In this document: in pieces, positions 56,071-64,000 of the stretch
Layout of the letters: every line of letters begins with the position of its first letter
Numbering within the stretch: the first letter of the stretch is position 1
Source of the DNA: Trileptium ribeirensis
Lineage: Eukaryota > Nematoda > Enoplea > Enoplida > Thoracostomopsidae
Assembly (NCBI GenBank): GCA_030248225.1
Contig: JASANE010019221.1
Span: forward strand, 1-64,000
Direction of reading: 5' to 3'
DNA length: 64,000 nucleotides
Position numbers and translations under genes: made by a program
The notes under the pieces: generated by a model
Database searches by the model: none
What the model was told of the DNA's origin: nothing
What the model saw: the letters and a program-made list of their open reading frames with translations, nothing else

Positions 56071-57945
56071 GATTTGCAGAAGCTGGATTGATTTTTGTGC
56101 CTCAAGTTGACATGTTTCGATATGTGAGCGATTTTGGTATGTCCGAAGCGATAAAGTTACGTGGTGTATTTGCTTGCAGGACAGCTTAATTTTATTTCAT
56201 ACATTATATTTGCAGGGGTTTGCGAGAACGACCACGTAATTTGTTTATACGAATGAATATGTTTGTTCATATTACCGCTACCATTTCTAATATTGCCGTG
56301 CTAACGGCCGCGTATAGTATTGTTGTATTCTAGACTTAAAAGCTATTTTAATGGTAATTTTTGGAATTTTAGTAAAACTAGTACTAAACGCTACCGTAGT
56401 GTAATTTATAGACAGAGGATAGCTGAGGTAGTGTCGTAAGTTTTTCTATTTTGTTTACTGATATAATAACGGTTTAATTGTGTAAATTTTACTACATAAT
56501 TATTGTGTATATTTGTGTTGAGTTCCTGCTTGGCTTAAGCTCTAAAGCATTTTTTCAGCACGATTTTGTGCATATTAAGACGCATGTAAAAATAATTGTT
56601 TTACGCATAGGTGAATGACCGGTAATAAACGATATACTACTACTACTAGATACACATAGCAGTACGTCACTATTGCCCGTTTTGGTGAGCTGAATGATTG
56701 TAACTGAACCTATTACGTACGTTATTGTTGATTGCTAGAGATAATTGTAATTACTGTTTCACATATATATATATATATACATATATGGGGGAGTTATAGT
56801 GTAGATGTAAACGTAATTGGTTGGCATTACGTAAATTTGGCCCGGTTTCGGTGAGCGTAGTGATTTTAACTGAAATTATTACGTACGTTGTTATCGTTTT
56901 GCTAAATATGAGTGTGCTTAGTGTTTCACATACTTGTGGGCTACTCTCGGTTTTGGCTGCATACCCTTGTACTCTATACCCTTGTTCGCTTTACTAATAC
57001 CGCAGAAAGGCGTAGATATAAACGTAATTGGATGGCATAGAGCAAGCTCTTTTGACTAGCCTCAACCTGTTATAAATGCTTACAAAGCCGATCTTGATTG
57101 CATTGAGGAATGCGGATCTGTTTTATAGATGCGCAGCGGAGCCCCTCATTGCGAAATTTATTTAAAAGCCGATTGGATGTATTGCTTGACTTTATGCCGG
57201 TTTAATGCCAAATATTTCATTGAATTTTGACCGAATAACATTCAGTTTGTTGACCCGTCTTCAGTTTATTATTGTACTAGTAAATAAATTTTCTGGTAAG
57301 TTAAAATTTGCATTGTTAGCTCCACATAACCGGGTCATTCTAATAGTATATATACCATACTTATGTACATACAGTATATATAATTGAAGTATAATTTGAT
57401 CAATTTTTGAGCAAAAACTTTGCACGTGTGAACACAGCTTTAGTTACTGGGTATATCTGAACAAGTGCGATAGCTGACTTGTGTCAAATTGTGCACATTA
57501 GGGATTCGATCAATCAATCAAGAGATAAATATTATACAACAGCCATATTGTCCTAGGGGTGCATCTCGTGGAGTTTGCCTATTGGGTCGGTTCAGGAGCA
57601 TACGCCAAGCTAATATTGATTCTTTGATTATTTGTCAAAGGAAACGACTTAATAATTGTGAATCAAATATTTTAGTAGCATTGGAATGGATATTAGTTAA
57701 TATGAATACGGTTTTATCAGTAGAAAACACATTTTGTCTATTTAGCTTGTTTTGCGTGGTTCACCTTTGAAATCATGTGTGTTTGGAAGCGGTGTACGAG
57801 ATCGGAAGCAGCGCGGACGAGAACTTTAGGTATAGTATTTTGGATTTTAAGGTTTAGGCGGGTTTGCGTTTAATCGAGTAGGCACAAATTCCGGGTTTCT
57901 GACAATCGACAAATTCGAGCAATCGGTTACAATAGCCTGTTGGAT
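56071..57945. other. Non-coding; TA microsatellite and a MITE half-copy
   Basis: A run of (ta)n at about 56763-56780, flanked by acata on both sides. A half-copy of the 91-bp MITE at 57410-57442. An open frame of 93 codons at 57489-57770 is not recognised. Confidence 0.4.
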
Positions 57946-58140
57946 AATAAATAAATTAGTTTGTAAACGTGTGTTGAATCAGGACATCTGCGTATCTTTT
58001 TGTGCCATCAGTTTGGTGTATATATCAGAGTTGCCGCCGGGTCACTGGGTCAGACTTCTGATATATACACCAAACTACTGGCACAAAAAGATACGCAGAT
58101 GTCCTGATTCAACGCACGTTTACAAACTAAATTATTTATT
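57946..58140. repeat. Near-perfect palindrome, 84-bp arms, 27-bp spacer
   Basis: The left arm (57946-58029) and right arm (58057-58140) are reverse complements with only about four or five differences. Both contain ttgaatcaggacatctgcgt (right arm read in reverse), then atctttttgtgcca and gtttggtgtatatatcaga. The spacer gttgccgccgggtcactggg continues tcagact and belongs to the GGGTCA family that forms the minisatellite at 58494-58628. Confidence 0.93.
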
Positions 58141-58247
58141 GTGACCCGGTCTTCCTATTTTTTGCATATACTTAAACTTAAACTTTTCAAAATTAAATAG
58201 AAACATCAAAACATAGAAACTTGACCCCGGGTGCGACCGTAGCAGGG

Positions 58248-58262
58248 CTGGCTACGCCCCTG
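58248..58262. mobile_element. Isolated hAT-type element end
   Basis: ctggctacgcccctg, whose reverse complement CAGGGGCGTAGCCAG is a very common hAT terminal motif. I found no partner end, so this is a solitary or truncated end. Confidence 0.4.
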
Positions 58263-58475
58263 TAACCTTATATAGCCAAATTTGCGATGTATATACTTGG
58301 AGTGTATTGTAGCATTTGCTAGGCCAGTCACCACTGTACACTGTAGCTTATTTTATGATGTATTCATTATATATACCGCAGATAACCATTCCGGAGTGCA
58401 AATTGCATTTATTGGCAGAGTAATGCTCGGTTCGTTTAATAGCAAATTAAGGCGGTGTACTAGCTAGTGGTGCCT

Positions 58476-58646
58476 AGAGTTGCAACTGGGTCAGACCGGG
58501 TCACATGTCCGGCCGGGTCACATAGCCGACAGGGTCACCGGGTCACATGTCCGACCGGGTCACCGGGTCACATAGCCCACAGGGTCACCGGGTCACATAG
58601 CCGACCGGGTCACCGGGTCATACGATTTTGACCCGGTTGCAACTCT
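58476..58646. mobile_element. 171-bp inverted-repeat element filled by a minisatellite
   Basis: AGAGTTGCAACTGGGTCA (58476-58493) matches the reverse complement of 58629-58646 at 17 of 18 bases. Between them a 25-bp unit, cgggtcacatagccgaccgg plus gtcac, is repeated about five times with variants (catgtccg, catagccc). No clear 8-bp target duplication (gtggtgcc against gtatgtat). Confidence 0.7.
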
Positions 58647-61065
58647 TGTATGTATAAATGATTATTATGTTTTGTTTATATATTTTGCTTTCTCATTAAT
58701 AATTTGGAAATCACGCTTCGAATGTGAAGTTTCGTATCTTAGATTTTTTTACGAAAGTTGTTATCGACTTGCATACTTTTACTAATAACATTCCAAGACT
58801 TAGTGATATATTCAGGACAACGTGATAGTTTAGAAAATTTGTATTAAGATTTTATTAAACGGGTTTCGGTTCGGTGTATCGAATCAGGTGTACGTATTTC
58901 TTCACAAATTAATTTTTTGAAAACCCGAGTTTCTGACATTTGTTATAAAAATCGTATATATATCTAAATACCACGACTAGCGAATGTGTCGTCGCGATGT
59001 AAATTAGATATCATAATCGGGTTGTGTTAACATTCAGGTCGGGATCAAGTAAGGTTCCCTAATATTTAGTTTAGGCTAACCACTCTGTTCCGTAAAACAC
59101 TACCACCTACGTTGAACGACCGAAGCAGCGGCAGCTCTAAACGATATTACTGCGATGTGGGTGGTGCCTGGACAGTGTTCAAAATAAAACACTGGTAGAA
59201 AACCCACACACAGCCTACTTAATAAGACATAATTTCAATTTATTGTTAGCCGGTTGTTGGGTTATTATCGGGTCGGGTTGGTAAATTTCAAACCGATGCC
59301 ATCACGGATACATTCATATTGCTTTAAAAGACTCTGTTGCTAGCCTAACCAAATAGTTAGCAATTCGAGCTGAATTGCTGCCGATATGGGCTGACTGTAC
59401 AGTATAATTGGCTATATATGTAGTACTAGTATTTTGGTTCTAACATTCTATGAATACTTATGGACCGACAATGGCGATTACAGGTGTTTTACAGCTCGTT
59501 GTATTAATGTTTTGAAGCTTTTAAACAAACAAAATTTACTAATATTGTTATATATATCTCAAAAATTTATGATGATAAACATCTGATGCTTGTACGATTA
59601 AATAGCGACTGTACTGACGAAGCTGACGCATGCCATCATGGTTTGCGAACACGTTGTACGGCGTCAGAGTTGAGATGTACGACGGAGGTTGGGGGCTGAG
59701 TAGGATTGAATTACGCGAATGCATGTTTGTAGAACACGGCCAGCATATATGAAAGTTTGTCAAACGTAGTATATACGTATGATTGAATAGACATGTAGTC
59801 GTGGTGAAAATTTTTATATATATGTAGGTAATGTTAATAAACTGAAATTGGGTCACAGGGGCTGTGTCGTTAGTTATTATATAGTAATAACAATACCGGT
59901 GATAACTCAGTAGGTAGCGGGTCATTTATTTGGGGCTCAGTGGCGGGCTGTGTTTAGAGGGGACTCAGTTTGGGTGACCGGGCAAGAATAACTAGAGTCG
60001 CTGGTTGTCATTGTTCATTGATTATACTTATTTCATATGTTTCCTGCACTAGCGTTTATGTAATTTTTAAGTGCTAAAAATTGTTTGGGACATATCGTTT
60101 GAATTATATATATGTATAGTATAAATACGATAATTAGAGTCATGCAATACGTAGTGATTTAGCCTCCGTAATCATTATGTAATTGCTGTAACTATGCATG
60201 AGTCTATATCTAAAACCTATAGGATCTCTTTTGCAAAATGTTCTTTTTACACAGTCATCGTGATCACACATATATGAACTAAGTATATATTAGGAACGTT
60301 GCATTCCGGACCTGGAATTCTGGGACCACACCCGTTTTTATTTCACTCTGCAGCAACATCGTCCCGAATGTCGTTTAAGGTGTTGCTGAATCAAGGCCGC
60401 TTTTCAAGAAAAGAGGAGCGGTCCACTCGGTACAGCAGAAGCTGATAGGTCCTGAAAATCCTTGAGTATAACGCAGTGGTCCTTAAGAATTTGTTAAATA
60501 CAAAATAAAAAACCTGGAACCACGATAATAAAAATTCTGATCACTCAAATCTTTGATGTAAGCTTAAGAATTGTTTCATCGATGTCTAAATTTGTGAATA
60601 TCCATCTAACTCATCATTCTTTGTTTCCACATAAACAATTAGCTCGATTTTACAGAGGTCAAAATCCTGGTAATAGCTCCGTAATATATGTCTCCATGTC
60701 TTAGGTGGGTAAAGTCTTGTGGTTTAGAATTAACGTCGCTCCAGCGGCCGTGGGGTCCGGCAGAGGGGTGACCAAAAACTTTCACTTGGTTACCAATTTT
60801 TCCTTTTAATTTTTTCCTCAAATAATTGCTAAAATTGACACTGGGCTACGGGGCATCAAATTGTACATATTCCGTAGGGGTCGTTCTTTAATGGGTAATC
60901 CCGCGACTCCACTATGGGCAGTATGTATCTATGGTCTCTATGTCATTATTTTCGAAGCACTCCGAAATGTAACCATAAATTGTAAGAAATCAATTGTGCT
61001 GTTTTGACGTCAGTTAATCACAAATTTGTATAGGCAAAGCCTTACAGCAAGCTGTCTAAGTGTAT
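58647..61065. other. Non-coding, nothing recognised
   Basis: Includes a minus-strand open frame of 125 codons (59548-59925), Thr/Tyr/Ile-rich without any domain; probably chance. Sequence around 60690-60850 is repeat-like in style. Confidence 0.4.
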
Positions 61066-61302
61066 GGCCGTGTCCACGTTGCATTAGCATCGAATTGTAA
61101 TCACGTTGTATCTGGTCCAATTCGCATTTTTATGGTTATCGTATTCGTGTGTTTGTATATGTACCTATTTATTTTTCCAACTACTTCATCCGAATCGGAT
61201 CCGAAAAAATTGCGCATTCTGTTTCGGACCATATGCATTTGGGCACACTATATAAAATACAAGCGTGATTAGGATCGAATTGGACGCAATGTGATCATGG
61301 CC
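61066..61302. mobile_element. Probable 237-bp MITE, decayed
   Basis: ggccgtgtccacgttgc (61066-61082) against the reverse complement of 61286-61302 (ggccatgatcacattgc), 13 of 17 identical; a further inner ccaattcg (61114) pairs with cgaattgg (61276). Consistent with a small inverted-repeat element. The open frame inside (61060-61272) is not a protein I recognise. Confidence 0.4.
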
Positions 61303-62736
61303 TTATTCCTGCCTAAAACGGTGTTTGCTGATGCTTCCCGTATATACCTTCAAAATTTTCTTATTCCTATTTTGTGTTTATAAAATCACAACAATTAAAT
61401 GTTTTCACGTGTGCTGTATTATATTAATGTAACGCCTGAAAGGATCAATTTGATTTTTTCACTTTTATACGAAATTATGCGGTAATGTTACATATTTTCG
61501 AATGGGCGTGACAGATGTTAAACCATTAGTTGTCGCCCTAGGCCGGTGTGAAAATGGCTACGGTATCTGAGCCCGCTTTTTAGGTAAACGAACGGCCTTG
61601 TGTCCGTTTGGCGTTAAACCCGCTGTGCGTTTTTGCGTACTATGTATGTAAGCGTGCTGCTCAGCAAGACCTGAACTAAATCTTTCGGATAACGCCTAGT
61701 ATATACTGTAATTTCGATAATTCTGCGTTCTGAGATATATATTTTTATAAGACTAAATTCTGGGTCTGGTCTAATTGTTACGGCTCATCATTTCTGTTTA
61801 TTTATTGAAATTACCTCAAAAATCACCGTGCGGCCGAGGAACGGTATGTTTCCATGTGTAATATGTCTACTGTATAAACCATGATATATTTATTATTCTA
61901 TATTGTACGTATCATATTGCGATGATGCATGGTCGTATTGTAGGGAGCGATAATAAGCGAATTGGGAATAAACCACCGTCGTATGGCTACTGCAATTTAA
62001 AACGTAGAACCGCTGCTGCTAACCCCCACTGATGAATCTTTTATACTCCAGGTGAAATTATAACAAGCCAAATTAGTACTAGGAAGGGTACTTGGACTAT
62101 ATTAATTTATGCCATTTAAAAATAGATTTCTGCTGCTGCGCTGTTGGTATGTTCTCTTTAACTTAATTTTCACTAGCTACCTTAATTAGAGATGTGCCTA
62201 GATGCCTACAGCGTCGTGGCCCCAGCTAAGCAAATATGCTGCAGGGGCTCTAGAAGATTTTAATTACACGCAGCGCTTGACGCCATTACTGATTTGTACA
62301 GTTTTCTAGCTTTGAAAGTTGGTGGACTGAGTTTACGTTTCAGCGGCAGCTTCACAGTCCATTGCCGGTATTTTATGCCTAAATTTTAACTTTACACAAA
62401 GTTGACCGAATTTAAAAACACGCAAAATTGGAGTTTGAGATTCCTAATATTTGAGAGAACATATACGTAATATATATACAAAACAGTAGTTATGTACATT
62501 TCAGTGCGTTTAAAGCTTAACCGAGGTAGTCTCGGCTATTCTTGCTCTTGGTTGCCCATTGTATTATATTTTAGGTTTGCAATAACTTTTGTTATTTTTA
62601 TAAAAGGTTTAAGAGGAAATAACACAAAATTACCTGATACCCAAGGCCCAGTACCGGCTCTCAGAAGTTTTCAAGTACGGCTCTTATTGTAACATGGAAG
62701 AATCGGCTCGGCCCTGCAGCCTTGTAAAGACTACAG
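61303..62736. other. Non-coding, nothing recognised
   Basis: No ORF, repeat or RNA that I can support. Confidence 0.4.
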
Positions 62737-62960
62737 CAGGGGCGCGCCCAGGTTTTTGTCTTGGGACGGATCTGATGAGCTAATTTACGATATATTGCCA
62801 CTGCTGGTTGATACCATGCTCGGCTGAGACGTTTTTAACAAGGGGGACCTTTAATAAAAATGTTTGTTGACCCGATCTGAGGCCAGGGGAAGGGGGTTCG
62901 AAGCCCGGCAACTCCTCTGGGTGTGTCACTGGTCTACAGTTTGAGTTTTCATGTTTGCAT
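62737..62960. mobile_element. One-ended hAT-like fragment
   Basis: CAGGGGCGCGCCCAGG at 62737-62752 followed by tttttgtcttgggacggatc has the look of a hAT end and its subterminal part. G-rich sequence ccaggggaagggggttcg at 62885 could be internal sequence. The opposite end was not found. Confidence 0.35.
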
Positions 62961-64000
62961 AGTATAAATTATATTGCATGTATTGTAATAAAACATATTG
63001 TTTCAAATTATCTAAGCCTGAAAAATTTAAGATTCAACAATCATAAATAAATTTGTACATTGCTGCCTTTCCTATCGTTTAACGCTTTAGTTCTCACGTT
63101 TGTCATTTACACATTTGTCAACTCAAACATTGTAAAGCGATGTACTCACCAAGTTTAGGGCATTTGCGCGTGCATTGTTCGCTCGCTTTATGAGATTCTT
63201 TCAGCAATCAAGTAATACAGTAATAACTCTCATATGGCATAAGAGTTGGCGTACGAGGATCCCACCAGAACGAACCAGATTTAGTCTGCCAGTACGTCAA
63301 ATTTATTCAAGGCTGTACGAAATACACATTTATTTTTGAATGAAAGGGTTAAGTGGTACTGAGAATACAATGAGATACTGTACAGTTTTGTCAAAAAATA
63401 TTACTGTGTTGCAGTCGCTTACACAGTTACCATCTATTCAGCCAACCCACTCAAAACTAACTGTACTTACCCTCTAGCCCATCGCGCCTCCTACATCAAA
63501 TAGAGGGCCCAAACTAGCCTTTCACACAAGTATGGGTAAACGTGTTTTGACCGCACTGACAAGCTATGGGAGTAATACAGCTGAGAACGCCCATACCATG
63601 TCATACTCCCAGCTTATGCACTCTTGCTAATAATGCTATTTATTAACGAGTTTCTGTATTCTGATGCTCTTTCGATGGATAGTTTAATCGCTTGTAGTTT
63701 TCTAATGTAATGACTTTATTTAGCACTGGCGATGTGCCACACTATTTTTCTTACTCTCGAGGAAACGCTAACGCTTACGCAGCTAATGCATTACATGTTA
63801 ACTTTCGTTTATGTAGCTCGTAGATGCGTAAATTTATTCAGTTATATGCATCGAATAGACTGTATTTTTCTTTTTGGTTTTCGTTTTCAGAAGTATATAT
63901 TGTGGTATCCATAAAAGTATGACTGGTGCTTTGTTAATGTTGGTTGTTTCTGGCTTTTATAATTGTAGCTATAATATTTGTGTGGTATATATATGTGCGT
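62961..64000. other. Non-coding, nothing recognised
   Basis: AT-rich sequence to the window edge. The short frame at 63732-63914 is not convincing. Confidence 0.4.

Noticed and set aside
59548..59925. 125-codon minus-strand ORF
   Set aside because: Tyr/Thr/Ile-rich without domain or splice context, in AT-rich DNA; chance is the simplest explanation.
62885..62930. GGTTCGAA box resembling a tRNA T-arm or SINE B box
   Set aside because: Only about three base pairs of T-stem form and no A box or acceptor stem pairs with it.
1..64000. Bacterial or viral genome context (operons, CRISPR, prophage)
   Set aside because: Coding density is very low, spliced exons and eukaryotic mobile-element types dominate, and no direct-repeat/spacer array exists.

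Overview
The window looks like a piece of a repeat-rich, AT-rich invertebrate (metazoan) nuclear genome. It has no bacterial-style gene packing, long stretches without coding sequence, one plausible multi-exon gene with introns of about 0.9-2.8 kb, and many layers of decayed mobile elements. The pol relic near 15-17 kb reads like the Ty3/gypsy elements (CsRn1-type protease and RT wording) familiar from flatworms and insects. I cannot name a species or phylum from the sequence alone. No rRNA, tRNA, CRISPR array or operon was recognised.

Layout. 1-1.3 kb is a copy of a dispersed repeat whose second copy lies at 21.8-24.3 kb. 1.7-2.4 kb is a diverged tandem duplication. 2.5-12.6 kb is dominated by an LTR-retrotransposon: one extra LTR (2.5-4.0 kb), a 5' LTR (4.0-5.6 kb), a broken gag with an Asn/Gln-rich repeat domain and a CCHC zinc knuckle (5.8-8.3 kb), two lysine/glutamate-rich ORFs of unknown family (8.6-10.05 kb), and a 3' LTR (11.5-12.6 kb). 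I see no protease, reverse transcriptase or integrase in it. 12.9-14.4 kb is a large foldback (inverted-repeat) element. 14.9-17.4 kb is a frameshifted Ty3/gypsy gag-PR-RT-RNaseH relic without integrase, followed at 17.5-18.1 kb by a broken protein-like stretch of unknown family. 20.1-20.35 kb and 25.3-25.4 kb hold LINE fragments.

Three copies of a non-autonomous hAT-type transposon of about 1.0-1.2 kb, named here by its GGTTCCGG-rich ends, lie at 22.55, 27.82 and 54.14 kb. They have CAGGGA-type terminal inverted repeats. Two have 8-bp target duplications matching at 7 of 8 bases; the third has a weaker one. The first copy interrupts the dispersed repeat, and the other repeat copy (about position 760) preserves the uninterrupted site. 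26.1-27.1 kb is a diverged array with a unit of about 170 bp.

The best host-gene candidate runs 30.08-37.10 kb on the plus strand. Four exons with mutually consistent splice phases encode a 231-residue RNA-binding-type protein: one RRM-like domain, then an Arg/Gly/Gln-rich and Arg/Ser-rich tail. Its introns hold a dispersed repeat, a 155-bp tandem repeat (3 copies) and an antisense LINE reverse-transcriptase relic. The rest (37-64 kb) is mostly non-coding: small inverted-repeat elements, minisatellites, a near-perfect palindrome with 84-bp arms at 57.95-58.14 kb, and a few weak exon candidates on the minus strand (46.0-46.2 kb and 48.65-48.87 kb).
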